The notes beneath the pieces were generated by a model. It was not told the DNA's origin and did no database searches. It saw only the letters and a program-made list of their open reading frames with translations. A stretch of DNA of 34,672 nt, taken from the NCBI GenBank assembly GCA_017554745.1, contig JAFZHS010000005.1:1-34672 (forward strand). The letters run 5' to 3'. Source of the stretch: Clostridiales bacterium. GTDB lineage: Bacteria; Bacillota; Clostridia; Saccharofermentanales; Saccharofermentanaceae. This document shows positions 1-8,077 of this stretch, piece by piece (within the stretch, counting starts at the first letter, position 1; each line of letters starts with the position of its first letter). The position numbers were made by a program, and so were the translations under genes.

Positions 1-656
1 GCACGGGGGTTGTCCCAAGAACGGAATACTGCCTTAACAGCGCCGATGAGCTGTTCCTTAGGATCTGTGGGGAAGTCCTGACCGATCTTAGCCTTGTATT
101 CAGCCTTGAACTGGTTAGCGAGTTCCTTGAGGTCGTCTGCTGTGAGATCAACGTCAAGTGTTACGCCCTTTTCTTCCTTCATCTTGTCGATGAGCTCTTC
201 GAAATACTTCTTACCGACTTCCATAACGACGTCGGAATACATCTGGATAAATCTTCTGTAGCAGTCCCATGCCCATCTGGGGTTACCGGACTTTGTAGCG
301 ATAACGTCAACAACCTGCTCGTTAAGACCGAGGTTGAGGATTGTGTCCATCATACCAGGCATTGATGCTCTTGCGCCGGATCTTACGGAAACGAGGAGCG
401 GGTTCTCGAGATCACCAAACTTCTTGCCTGTGATCTCCTCGAGCTTTACGATGTACTCCATAACCTGTGCCATGATCTCATCATTGATCTGGCGACCGTC
501 TTCGTAGTACTTTGTGCAAGCCTCTGTGCTGATCGTGAATCCCTGAGGAACAGGAAGACCGATGTTTGTCATCTCAGCAAGGTTAGCGCCCTTACCTCCG
601 AGGAGTTCGCGCATGTTTCCGTTGCCTTCGGTGAACAGGTAAACGTACTTTGTCAT
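1..656 (-). CDS. ppdK: Pyruvate, phosphate dikinase, N-terminal part (cut by window edge)
   Basis: The visible 218 codons encode the N-terminal part of the nucleotide-binding domain of pyruvate phosphate dikinase, a cytosolic enzyme interconverting pyruvate, ATP and phosphate with PEP, AMP and pyrophosphate. Visible family signatures are MTKYVYLF at the start, the glycine-rich GGKGANLAEM near residue 21, the GFTISTEAC segment, and SVRSGARASMPGMMDT around residues 108-123. The start is the ATG ending at 656, preceded by an AAAGGCGG ribosome site. The phosphohistidine and PEP/pyruvate domains lie beyond the left edge. It follows glyQS by 99 bases on the same strand, a common clostridial order. 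In anaerobes it usually serves PPi-linked glycolysis or gluconeogenesis. Confidence 0.95.
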   Translation of the reverse strand, partial: MTKYVYLFTEGNGNMRELLGGKGANLAEMTNIGLPVPQGFTISTEACTKYYEDGRQINDEIMAQVMEYIVKLEEITGKKFGDLENPLLVSVRSGARASMPGMMDTILNLGLNEQVVDVIATKSGNPRWAWDCYRRFIQMYSDVVMEVGKKYFEELIDKMKEEKGVTLDVDLTADDLKELANQFKAEYKAKIGQDFPTDPKEQLIGAVKAVFRSWDNPR

Positions 657-755
657 TCTTTTATCCGCCTTTCATTTATTGAATTCGTTTTTTGTTTCTC
701 TTATGGCCTTAGCCTGTCAAAAACTTATCTTATCTATTGTATCAGAAATACCTGA

Positions 756-2171
756 TTAAAAATCGAACTTGTCAGCGAAAAATACATCAAGTTTGTCGAT
801 CGGGAATCTGATGTTTCCGGGCTCGTACTCGACGTTCTTCATTGAGTCTCTTTCTCTGATGGTTACGCAGCCGTCGACTTCGGAATCGAAGTCATAAACT
901 ACGCAATAAGGAGTTCCGATCTCGTCCTGTCTTCTGTAGCGCTTACCGATCGACTGACGGTCATCGAGTTCGCACATGAACTTCTTGGAAAGCTTCTCGA
1001 AGATAGGCTGTGCCTTATCTGTGAGCTTAGCAGACAGAGGGAGCACACCGATCTTGATGGGAGCCAGGAACGGGTGGAAATGCATAACCGTTCTGACATC
1101 GCCGCCTTCGAGCTCTTCTTCATCGTAAGCAGAGCACAGGAAAGCGAGTGTAACACGGTCAGCTCCGAGAGAGGGCTCGATAACATAAGGAATGTATTTC
1201 TCGTTCTTTGCCGGATCGAAGTAAGTGAGATCCTGCTTGGAGAATTCCATATGCTGCTTGAGATCGTAGTCTGTACGGTCTGCGATGCCCCAGAGTTCGC
1301 CCCAGTCTGTGAACGGGAAGGCAAACTCGAAGTCTGTCGTAGCTCTGGAATAGAAAGCGAGCTCTTCCTTAGCGTGGTCTCTTGTACGGAGCTCTTCTTC
1401 CTTGATGCCAAGACCGATGAGCCAGTCGTGGCAGAATTGCTTCCAGTAATCGAACCACTCAAGGTCTGTACCGGGTTCGCAGAAGAACTCTAATTCCATC
1501 TGCTCGAACTCTCTTGTACGGAAGATGAAGTTACCGGGAGTGATCTCGTTACGGAAAGACTTACCGATCTGGCAGATACCAAAGGGAAGCTTCTTTCGAG
1601 CTGAACGCTGAACATTAGCGAAGTTAACGAAGATACCCTGAGCTGTCTCAGGTCTTAAGTAAACTTCAGATGTAGCATCCTCGGTAACACCGATGAATGT
1701 CTTGAACATAAGGTTGAACTTACGGATATCGGTGAAGTTGTGGCCGCCGCATACAGGGCAGGGAATGTTATTCTCCCTGATGTAAGCTACCATCTCTTCG
1801 GGGCTCATACCTTCTACAGGTACGTTCTCGATACCGTTCTCTTTGTTCCAATCCTCAACAAGGTTATCTGCTCTCTGACGTGCCTTGCACTGCTTGCAGT
1901 CGATAAGAGGATCGGAGAATCCGCCGACGTGGCCTGAAGCGACCCATGTCTTGGGATTCATGATGATTGCCGCATCAAGTCCTACATTGTAAGGACTCTC
2001 CTGGACGAACTTCTTCCACCAAGCGGCTTTTACATTATTTTTAAGCTGAACACCTAACGGGCCGTAGTCCCATGAATTGGCAAGGCCGCCGTAGATGTCA
2101 GAACCGGGATATACGAAGCCTCTTACCTTTGCAAGTGAGACTATCTTATCCATTGTTTTCTCTACTGCCAT
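756..2171 (-). CDS. glyQS: Glycyl-tRNA synthetase, class II dimeric type
   Basis: 471 aa, the usual length for the single-chain (alpha2) glycyl-tRNA synthetase, which charges tRNA-Gly in the cytosol. The N-terminus ([20 protein letters not shown], residues 18-37) is diagnostic. Motif 2 lies at about 203-230 ([14 protein letters not shown]), and motif 3 at about 331-341 (EPSLGADR). Two Cys pairs, CKQC at 92-95 and CPVC at 138-141, sit in the inserted region and may bind zinc. The last ~100 residues form the anticodon-binding domain. It starts 24 bases after rpoZ and is probably cotranscribed with the yicC operon. No T-box leader is visible. Two of its tRNA substrates (Gly-GCC, Gly-CCC) are encoded in the right part of this window. 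Confidence 0.97.
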   Translation of the reverse strand: MAVEKTMDKIVSLAKVRGFVYPGSDIYGGLANSWDYGPLGVQLKNNVKAAWWKKFVQESPYNVGLDAAIIMNPKTWVASGHVGGFSDPLIDCKQCKARQRADNLVEDWNKENGIENVPVEGMSPEEMVAYIRENNIPCPVCGGHNFTDIRKFNLMFKTFIGVTEDATSEVYLRPETAQGIFVNFANVQRSARKKLPFGICQIGKSFRNEITPGNFIFRTREFEQMELEFFCEPGTDLEWFDYWKQFCHDWLIGLGIKEEELRTRDHAKEELAFYSRATTDFEFAFPFTDWGELWGIADRTDYDLKQHMEFSKQDLTYFDPAKNEKYIPYVIEPSLGADRVTLAFLCSAYDEEELEGGDVRTVMHFHPFLAPIKIGVLPLSAKLTDKAQPIFEKLSKKFMCELDDRQSIGKRYRRQDEIGTPYCVVYDFDSEVDGCVTIRERDSMKNVEYEPGNIRFPIDKLDVFFADKFDF

Positions 2172-2195
2172 ATTTGATCTTACTCTCCCTTGAGA

Positions 2196-2636
2196 TTATT
2201 CTTCGTCTTCAGAAGACTCGTCTTCTGCGCCTTCGTCATAAACGACTTCCTCTTCTTCGTCAGAAGAGCCGCCTGCCAAAGCATCGATAAGATCATCTAA
2301 GCCCTTGGAGTTAAGACCGCCTGCAACAGACATTCTCTCTGCTCTTTCTTCCTCGAGCATCTTTCTTCTGTTCTCAGCTTCTTCTCTTCTTCTGATCTTC
2401 TCTTCGCGAGTGATCGGGATAACCGCTTCGTCTTCTACGTCACCCTTAACTGCTACGACCTTATCAGCTGCTACTTCGCTGCATGCGAGGGATACTACGT
2501 TTGCTGCGTTAGTATCGTCGATCATGGGCTGAGCGCCGTCTGTCAGCTCTCTTGCGCGCTTGCTGACGAGTACTGCAAGGTCATAAGGACTTGCGGACTT
2601 CTCTTTGAGTTTCTCGATTGAAGGTTCTGTTAACAT
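2196..2636 (-). CDS. rpoZ: DNA-directed RNA polymerase omega subunit with acidic C-terminal extension
   Basis: 146 aa. The first ~70 residues match the omega fold (MLTEPSIEKL, SPYDLAVLVSKRARELTDG), which helps assemble and stabilise RNA polymerase by holding the beta' C-terminus. Identity is backed by position directly after gmk, the conserved Firmicutes order. Omega is normally about 60-90 aa. Here a long extension follows, with a charged helical segment (TREEKIRRREEAENRRKM, about 76-93) and a strongly acidic tail rich in Glu, Asp and Ser in the last 25 residues. The extension is not part of the core fold and is probably flexible. It lies 21 bases after gmk and 24 before glyQS. Confidence 0.9.
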   Translation of the reverse strand: MLTEPSIEKLKEKSASPYDLAVLVSKRARELTDGAQPMIDDTNAANVVSLACSEVAADKVVAVKGDVEDEAVIPITREEKIRRREEAENRRKMLEEERAERMSVAGGLNSKGLDDLIDALAGGSSDEEEEVVYDEGAEDESSEDEE

Positions 2637-2657
2637 CTTTTTACCTCTCTTCTCCTT

Positions 2658-3281
2658 TTATTCAAGTTCTTTTGCTGTACGTATATTCTTCGAAGCTTTA
2701 AGCTTTTCAGCGGTGATAATCGCAAGAATGTCTCTTGCTGCCCTGTCTACATCGTCGTTGGTGATGATGTATTCGAATTCGCCTGCGCGCTTGATCTCTT
2801 CTTTTGACTGCGCGAGCCTCTTGGCGATCTTCTCTTCGGTCTCGGTGCCTCTGCCTCTCAGACGGTTTTCGAGCTCTTCCATGGAGGGCGGAAGGATGAA
2901 TATCGTAACCGTGTCCACGTCGAATTTGCGGTTGAGCGCGAGGCTTCCTTCTATCGTGATATCGAAAAGGACGTCCTGGCCTTTGCTTAGCATCTCATCG
3001 AGGGGATCTGAAGGCGTGCCGTAGTAGTTATCGACGTACTTGTCATACTCTACGATCTTGCCGTCCTTTATCATCTGCTCGAACTGCTCGGCCGTCCTGA
3101 AGTAGTATTCGACTCCGTCTTTTTCCTGGCCTCTCGGAGCTCTTGTCGTGACTGAAATGGAATGGCCTACGCTTCCGGGATTAGCCTGCTCCAAGAGCTC
3201 TTCTACCCTTGCGAGCACGGTGCCTTTGCCGACACCTGAAGGACCTGATACTGCAACGATCAATCCTCTGTAAATACTCAT
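2658..3281 (-). CDS. gmk: Guanylate kinase
   Basis: 207 aa from the ATG ending at 3281, which overlaps the remA stop codon as ATGA, so the two are translationally coupled. A longer in-frame reading back to 3362 would lie inside remA and is unlikely. The enzyme phosphorylates GMP to GDP with ATP. The P-loop GPSGVGKGT is at residues 13-21, followed by the GMP-binding region (SVTTRAPRGQEKDGVEYYF) and the helical lid (RLRGRGTETEEKIAKRL). Length and motifs are typical. The segment before the stop codon is the usual variable helix. Confidence 0.97.
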   Translation of the reverse strand: MSIYRGLIVAVSGPSGVGKGTVLARVEELLEQANPGSVGHSISVTTRAPRGQEKDGVEYYFRTAEQFEQMIKDGKIVEYDKYVDNYYGTPSDPLDEMLSKGQDVLFDITIEGSLALNRKFDVDTVTIFILPPSMEELENRLRGRGTETEEKIAKRLAQSKEEIKRAGEFEYIITNDDVDRAARDILAIITAEKLKASKNIRTAKELE

Positions 3282-3514
3282 CCCAGCTTCTCCTTTATCT
3301 CTGATGTGGCCAAAGCGGATGTAAGAACGAGTCCGCTGTCGGTAACGATCACTGACTTGCACTTCTTGCCTGCGCAGCAGTCGACGAGCATGCCCCTGTC
3401 CTTGGAATCCTGCATCATGCGTCTTACGGGTGAAGACTCTGCGGAAGCGACGCAGATTATGCGTCCTGCCTGTGCTATATTGCCGAAGCCGATATCGATA
3501 AATCCGGATGCCAT
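3278..3514 (-). CDS. remA: RemA-like regulatory protein (DUF370)
   Basis: 78 aa, one compact DUF370 domain. The family member RemA of Bacillus subtilis is a DNA-binding activator of biofilm matrix genes and osmoprotection. The sequence starts MASGFIDIGFGN and contains the typical SSPVRRMMQDSKDRGMLVD segment. Position between yicC and gmk is the conserved Firmicutes arrangement and supports the call. The C-terminal codons overlap the gmk start by four bases. Whether it controls matrix genes in this organism cannot be read from the sequence. The surface-protein locus in this window would be an obvious class of target, but no RemA operator could be recognised. Confidence 0.9.
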   Translation of the reverse strand: MASGFIDIGFGNIAQAGRIICVASAESSPVRRMMQDSKDRGMLVDCCAGKKCKSVIVTDSGLVLTSALATSEIKEKLG

Positions 3515-3529
3515 CTTTCCAACCTTCCG

Positions 3530-4417
3530 TTATACGAGATTCTGGATCTGTTCCCTGATCTCTTCTACGAGGTTCTTCATCGTGAGAACTCTTGAAGTGA
3601 TCTCTATGTCATTTGCCTTGCTGCCTGTAGTGTTGACCTCGCGGTTGATCTCCTGTACGAGGAAATCCATCTTCTTGCCGACGGTCTCTTCTTCAGCAAG
3701 GATCTTTCTTGCCTGTGAGAAATGGCTCGAAAGTCTTGCCATCTCTTCATCTATCGCGCACTTGTCGGCAAAGATAGCAACCTCAGCCGCAAGTCTGTTG
3801 TCATCGTAGAATTCTCTCTGGTCGCTCGTAAGGATGTCGTTGATCCTGGCAGAGAGCCTCTGCTTGTAGCTCTCGACTACTTCAGGCGATCTTGCGACGA
3901 CTTCTTCTCTTAATGCTGCGAGCGAATCGACCTTCGTAAGGATCGTGGCAACGAGGTTGTCACCTTCGCGCCTGCGCATCTCGAGCATGCCGTCTATGGC
4001 AAGATTCAATGTCTCAAGGAGTTCCTTGGAAGCAGCTTCCTCATCGATTTCTTTTGCGGTGACGCTCAGGACATCCTGCATGAGAGCGATCCTCTCAACA
4101 CCGAAATCATCTTCTCTTCCGGTTACTGCAGCGATAGCCTTTGCTGCTTCGGAATATTCTTTTGCAAGACCGGTGTTGACCGTAACGGTCTGACCGGACT
4201 CACCCTGATCTTCGTAATTGATGAAGACGTCGATCTTGCCTCTCAATAATCTGTCTGTGATTATTCTTCTGACATCGGTATCCAGATAATTGAACATTCT
4301 GGGCATCCTGATCGAAATGTCGCAGAATCTCGAATTAACTGATTTGATCTCGATACTGTATTTCCTGGTGTCGTAAATCTTCTCGCCGCGGCCGAAGCCT
4401 GTCATCGAGTATGCCAT
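3530..4417 (-). CDS. yicC: YicC/YloC family endoribonuclease
   Basis: 295 aa, the usual family length. The N-terminus MAYSMTGFGRGE and the C-terminal KMDFLVQEINREVNTTGSKA region are family hallmarks. YicC-type proteins are reported endoribonucleases acting on RNA; their physiological targets in Clostridia are not well known. It is the first gene of the run yicC-remA-gmk-rpoZ-glyQS, with 15 bases to remA. Upstream is an AT-rich promoter-like region and a terminator-like hairpin ending ~28 bases before the start codon, so expression of the whole operon may be attenuated. Confidence 0.92.
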   Translation of the reverse strand: MAYSMTGFGRGEKIYDTRKYSIEIKSVNSRFCDISIRMPRMFNYLDTDVRRIITDRLLRGKIDVFINYEDQGESGQTVTVNTGLAKEYSEAAKAIAAVTGREDDFGVERIALMQDVLSVTAKEIDEEAASKELLETLNLAIDGMLEMRRREGDNLVATILTKVDSLAALREEVVARSPEVVESYKQRLSARINDILTSDQREFYDDNRLAAEVAIFADKCAIDEEMARLSSHFSQARKILAEEETVGKKMDFLVQEINREVNTTGSKANDIEITSRVLTMKNLVEEIREQIQNLV

Positions 4418-4444
4418 GTGATTACCTCTGATGCTGATATAGAC

Positions 4445-4489
4445 AAAAAAGAGCCGCCGCGTAAGAGAATATCCCTTAAGCTTTGGCTC
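4445..4489 (-). terminator. Terminator-like hairpin in the yicC leader
   Basis: Read on the minus strand, GAGCC (4485-4489) pairs with GGCTC (4451-4455), and an inner stem AAGGGA/TCTCTT (4472-4477 with 4463-4468, one G-U pair) can form. Six T follow at once (4445-4450). It lies downstream of the candidate yicC promoter and ends 28 bases before the yicC start codon. It could stop read-through from the metallophosphoesterase operon or act as an attenuator of the yicC operon. Confidence 0.6.
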
Positions 4490-4500
4490 GTGAATTATTA

Positions 4501-4529
4501 TATATTATATATATAAAGATGTCTATCAA
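4501..4529 (-). promoter_or_regulatory. Candidate sigma-A promoter of the yicC operon
   Basis: On the minus strand TTGATA (4524-4529) is followed after 17 bases by AATATA (4501-4506), inside a very AT-rich block that also contains two TATAAT matches at less ideal spacing (4497-4502 and 4504-4509). Transcription would begin close to the hairpin at 4451-4489. Confidence 0.4.
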
Positions 4530-4630
4530 ATTAATTTTATATATCCCGCTAACGCCTTTATTTATTGCATTTGCGGGCGTGAAAAAATTTTTACGGGCGT
4601 TTTTTACAGGGTGTATTCTCCCCGGAAATT

Positions 4631-5347
4631 TCAGACGATCTTTACCGGTTTAAAACCGACATAATCAGATGAAACGCAGATATACTTTGTGCCTTCAAAA
4701 TCACCTTCGAATGCCTTCTTGTGAGACTTGCCGTGAAGGTGTCCGTATACGCAGATATCGATGCCGCCTTCAGCCATCTGATGCGCGAATTCGGTAAATC
4801 CCATATTAGATGTCAGAGGAGGATAGTGGATCATGAGAATGTGCCTTTTTGCATGTTCCGGATCTGCTTCATTGAGCTTGTCGATGCACATCTGGATCCT
4901 GAGCCTCTCGCGCTCGTAGATCTTCTTATTATCAGATCCTTCGATAGCGTCGCGGGACTCTATCATCCAGCCTCTTGTGCCGGATATCAGACAGCCCTCT
5001 GCCTCAACGACATTTGTCCTTATGAACTCAAGATCATCAAAGCCCTTCTCTTCGAAAAACTCTTCCATCTTCTTCATCGTGGTCCACCAGTAATCGTGGT
5101 TGCCGCGGGATAAGAGCTTGCGTCCGGGAAGGTCAGATATAAAGCGGAAATCTTCTTCAGCCTTATCAATATACGTTGCCCATGAGATATCGCCCGGGAT
5201 GAGCACCGTATCATTACCGGTAACCGTCATCTCCCAGTTCTCCCTGATCCTTGAGATGTAATTCTCCCAGGAAGACCAGCAATACTCCATGGATTTGTCA
5301 GGACAGCTTAAGCAAAGATGCAGATCTGCCAGAGCGTAAATCGACAT
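4631..5347 (-). CDS. Calcineurin-like metallophosphoesterase
   Basis: 238 aa, a cytosolic metal-dependent phosphohydrolase of unknown substrate. The metal-binding motifs appear in canonical order: DLH at residues 8-10, GDISW at 52-56, GNHDYW at 82-87, MIHYPP in the second half, and GHLHGKSH near residue 200. There is no signal peptide or membrane segment. The start overlaps the uvrC stop codon by one base (TAATG), so it is translationally coupled to uvrC and probably the last gene of an operon with the HPr-like gene. The linkage suggests a link to nucleic-acid or nucleotide metabolism, but the substrate cannot be assigned. Confidence 0.88.
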   Translation of the reverse strand: MSIYALADLHLCLSCPDKSMEYCWSSWENYISRIRENWEMTVTGNDTVLIPGDISWATYIDKAEEDFRFISDLPGRKLLSRGNHDYWWTTMKKMEEFFEEKGFDDLEFIRTNVVEAEGCLISGTRGWMIESRDAIEGSDNKKIYERERLRIQMCIDKLNEADPEHAKRHILMIHYPPLTSNMGFTEFAHQMAEGGIDICVYGHLHGKSHKKAFEGDFEGTKYICVSSDYVGFKPVKIV

Positions 5348-7218
5348 TAAGACTCCCTGTGGAAATGCTGATAGATTGCATCAGCGTCTTTCTCCGAGAT
5401 GCCTTTGACACTCTTGAGATCTTCTGCCGATGCGTTTTCCACGGCTTTTATTGTACCAAAATGCGCGAGCAGAATCTTGCGTTTTGCAGGTCCGATGCCC
5501 TCGATGGTCTCAAGTTTATATCTGATGTTGCGCTTGCCCGAGAGCTTGCGCTGGTAAGTGATCGCGAATCTGTGGACTTCGTTCTGGACAGTCGTAAGGA
5601 ACCTCAAAAGGCCCATCTCCTGATCTGTCAGAGTCCTTCCTTCAAGCCTTATCTCACGCCCGTCTTCGAAAACGATCCCTGACGTCTTGTGGTGATCGTT
5701 CTTGACCATTCCCGCAAGGTAGATATTATCCGTTCCTTCCATCGATCTGACGACCGATGCGACAGCTTCGAGCTGGCCCTTGCCGCCGTCAACCAGGATA
5801 ACATCCGGATACTTAAATCCGTCGTCTTCTGAGTGGCTGAATCTTCTCTCCAAAGTCTCTCTCATGGACGCGTAATCGTCCTGCGATTCGACTCTCTTCA
5901 TCTTGAATAATCTGTAGGACTGCTTGTCTGCCCTGCCGTCTTTAAAGACGACCATGCCTGCGCAGATATCGTCGTTGCCGAGGTTTGAGATATCGAATGA
6001 TTCTGCTCTCGAGATCGCGCCTTCGGGTGCTCCCAAAAGCTCTTCAAGATACCTGACAGGAAGCGAAGGATCGGCATTCGCAGACCCGCCTCTTAACACT
6101 CTTCTTACCATCATCTCGCGGGCGTTATTCTTTGCAAGATCAGAAAGCTCTCTGAGCTCGCCTCTTTCTGCGACGTGCAGCCTGCAATGCTTTCCGAGCT
6201 TTTCGGTAAGCGTCTTCTCGATCACTTCAAGATCGTCTTCTTCCATCGCAAAAGGCACGAGAATCAAGGGCGGAATAAACGGCGCATCCTCATAGTACTG
6301 CATAAGGAAATTCTTTAAGATCTCTTCCCTGTCGCCGTCTTCACCTGCAAAGAAATATGTGGAAGAACCGACGATCCTACCCTGTCTTAATTCGAGCTTT
6401 CTTACGCATGTCTCACCGCAGTCGGAATAAAGTCCGATAGCATCGACATCGCGCTCGATATCAAGATAGACTCTCTGGTTCTGACGTATCGCGCGGAGCG
6501 CGTAGAGCCTGTCTCTTAAGGCTCCCGCCTTCTCGAATTCGAGGTTTGCGGAGCAACTTTCCATCTGTGCTTCGATGCTCTTCTCGATGCCGTCATATTT
6601 ACCTTCAAAGAACTGGACTATCTGGTCAGTCATGGCGCGGTAGTCTTCGCTCTTTACCGTTCCGAGGCAGGGCGCCATGCACTTGCCGATGTGGTAATTA
6701 AGGCACGGTCTCTCCTTGCCGATGTCTCTCGGGAATACCTTCTTGCAGCGCTTGAGCGGGAAGATATCAGATATGGCTTTAAGCACTTCGAAGCAGTCGG
6801 AACCCATATAAGGTCCGTAGTATTTCGCGCCTTTTTTGCGCGCTTCGGGATCGGGCCTGAAAGCCTTGAAAACTCTGGGGTATGCTTCGTTCAGAGTGAC
6901 ACAGATATAAGGGTATCCCTTGTCGTCACGAAGAAGGATATTGTATCTGGGCTGGTATCTTTTGATGAGGTTGTTCTCGAGAAGCAGTGCCTCAGGCTCT
7001 GAGCCGACGACCGTGTATTCGAAGTCTGCCACGTGCGATACCATCGCCCTGACCTTCGGACTAGCGATCGCTCCACCTCCGAAATAACTCTTCAGTCTGT
7101 TCCTTAATTTCTTTGCTTTTCCTACATAAATAACACAGCCCGAAGAGTCCTTCATAAGGTACACTCCGGGGCTTAATGGAACCGTGTCCAGCCTGGCATC
7201 AAATTTACCGGCGGGCAT
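5347..7218 (-). CDS. uvrC: Excinuclease ABC subunit C
   Basis: 623 aa, normal length. UvrC makes both incisions around bulky DNA lesions after UvrA/UvrB recognition. Domains in order: GIY-YIG nuclease at about 13-90 (SPGVYLMKDSSGCVIYVGKA), a Cys-containing linker (about 160-185), the UVR helical hairpin that binds UvrB (around 215-245, LEFEKAGALRDRL), the RNase H-like nuclease half (DISNLGNDD, then VDGGKGQLEAV), and a C-terminal tandem helix-hairpin-helix (IEGIGPAKRKILLAHFG, VKGISEKDADAIY). It overlaps the upstream HPr-like gene by one base and the downstream metallophosphoesterase by one base, indicating one tightly coupled operon. Confidence 0.97.
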   Translation of the reverse strand: MPAGKFDARLDTVPLSPGVYLMKDSSGCVIYVGKAKKLRNRLKSYFGGGAIASPKVRAMVSHVADFEYTVVGSEPEALLLENNLIKRYQPRYNILLRDDKGYPYICVTLNEAYPRVFKAFRPDPEARKKGAKYYGPYMGSDCFEVLKAISDIFPLKRCKKVFPRDIGKERPCLNYHIGKCMAPCLGTVKSEDYRAMTDQIVQFFEGKYDGIEKSIEAQMESCSANLEFEKAGALRDRLYALRAIRQNQRVYLDIERDVDAIGLYSDCGETCVRKLELRQGRIVGSSTYFFAGEDGDREEILKNFLMQYYEDAPFIPPLILVPFAMEEDDLEVIEKTLTEKLGKHCRLHVAERGELRELSDLAKNNAREMMVRRVLRGGSANADPSLPVRYLEELLGAPEGAISRAESFDISNLGNDDICAGMVVFKDGRADKQSYRLFKMKRVESQDDYASMRETLERRFSHSEDDGFKYPDVILVDGGKGQLEAVASVVRSMEGTDNIYLAGMVKNDHHKTSGIVFEDGREIRLEGRTLTDQEMGLLRFLTTVQNEVHRFAITYQRKLSGKRNIRYKLETIEGIGPAKRKILLAHFGTIKAVENASAEDLKSVKGISEKDADAIYQHFHRES

Positions 7219-7484
7219 TACACTGCGATCTTAGGATTCTTGAGATGGGAGATAAGAGCTTCGCAAGCTTCCTTCTCGTCGTCGCCGTTAGCTTCGATCT
7301 CGATCTCGGCGCCGTTCTCGATACCGAGGGACATAACACCTAAAAGGCTCTTAGCATTAGCTCTTCTGCCGCTGCGAACGATATAGATTGTGCTGTGGTA
7401 CTGTGAAGCTTTCTGGATCATGACAGCAACTGCCTTCATCTGCAAAGCATCTTCACAATCAAATACGATCTTTTCTTTAGTCAT
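7218..7484 (-). CDS. Crh-like HPr-family protein lacking the active-site histidine
   Basis: 88 aa with the HPr fold: the regulatory region ANAKSLLGVMSLGIENG (about 42-58) is clear, with Ser46 at the position phosphorylated by HPr kinase. The position of His15, which carries phosphate in the sugar phosphotransferase chain, is Gln15 (context DALQMKAVAV). That is the same replacement seen in Bacillus Crh, a regulatory paralogue that cannot phosphorylate sugars but acts as a CcpA co-effector when Ser46 is phosphorylated. So a regulatory, not a transport, role is likely. It is the first gene of an operon with uvrC, overlapping it by one base, with a good promoter upstream. Confidence 0.85.
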   Translation of the reverse strand: MTKEKIVFDCEDALQMKAVAVMIQKASQYHSTIYIVRSGRRANAKSLLGVMSLGIENGAEIEIEANGDDEKEACEALISHLKNPKIAV

Positions 7485-7518
7485 AGTTCAGGTACGTCCC
7501 CTCATTAAATACGACATA

Positions 7519-7547
7519 AGTATATTTTTGAGACCTTCGAAAATCAA
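7519..7547 (-). promoter_or_regulatory. Promoter of the HPr-like/uvrC operon
   Basis: Minus strand: TTGATT (7542-7547), 17-base spacer, TATACT (7519-7524). It lies 35 bases upstream of the HPr-like start codon, in a 146-base gap between operons. Confidence 0.6.
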
Positions 7548-7548
7548 C

Positions 7549-7579
7549 CAAAAACGAGCCGTTCTGTCCAATTTCGGCT
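7549..7579 (-). terminator. Weak terminator after rimI
   Basis: Minus strand: AGCCG (7575-7579) can pair with CGGCT (7557-7561) around a 13-base loop and is followed by CGTTTTTGG. The stem is short, so this is a modest candidate for ending the tsaE-tsaB-rimI transcript. Confidence 0.35.
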
Positions 7580-7630
7580 ATTTAACCCAAATGCTTTAGT
7601 TTTGGCAAAACCTTTTGGTAAAATCGACAA

Positions 7631-8077
7631 TCAAAGCTCTTTGGTCATAAGGACGGCGTCCTTGCCGGGGCCGTAATAATCGCGTCTTTGACCGTACCTT
7701 ACAAACCCGTGCTTCTCATAAAGAGAAAGAGCCGGGACGTTATCATGCTCGACTTCAAGGAACACCTTTGCTATGCCGTTGCGCTTGAGGATATTCAAAA
7801 GGATCGTCAGGATCTCATTAGCAAAACCCCTGCCCCTGTAATCCTTATGTGTAACGATATTGCCGATATTGCATTCGTCCAATACGATCTCCGCGCCGAC
7901 ATAGCCTACGACCTCGCCGTGAAGATCCGCGACATAGCACTTCTTGTTCTTATCCACGATAAGGCTCTCGATAGCCTTGCTCTCCCACGGATGAACGATC
8001 GAGCCCTGCTCTAAGGCCATTATGTATTTGATATCGGAAAGATCCGCCGATCTGATTACCAAATCCGGATCAGTCAT
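7631..8077 (-). CDS. rimI: Ribosomal protein S18 alanine N-acetyltransferase (RimI-like GNAT)
   Basis: 148 aa from the ATG ending at 8077 (MTDPDLVIRSADLSD). A longer reading frame to 8173 would lie wholly inside tsaB and begins with an atypical Arg-rich stretch. GNAT features: the acetyl-CoA binding loop HKDYRGRGFANEIL, the following LEVEHDNVPALSLYEKHGF segment, and YYGPGKDAVLMTKEL at the end. It overlaps tsaB by eight bases and is the third gene of tsaE-tsaB-rimI, an order common in bacteria. RimI acetylates the N-terminal alanine of S18 in Escherichia coli; the Firmicutes member may have other protein targets. Confidence 0.88.
   Translation of the reverse strand: MTDPDLVIRSADLSDIKYIMALEQGSIVHPWESKAIESLIVDKNKKCYVADLHGEVVGYVGAEIVLDECNIGNIVTHKDYRGRGFANEILTILLNILKRNGIAKVFLEVEHDNVPALSLYEKHGFVRYGQRRDYYGPGKDAVLMTKEL

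Noticed and set aside
899..1462. Long frame within glyQS on the same strand, different phase
   Set aside because: Low-complexity Ser/Arg/Thr composition, no family resemblance, and wholly inside the well-supported glyQS gene.
2172..2195. T-box leader for glyQS
   Set aside because: The gap to rpoZ is 24 bases, far too short, and no T-box sequence occurs upstream of the operon.
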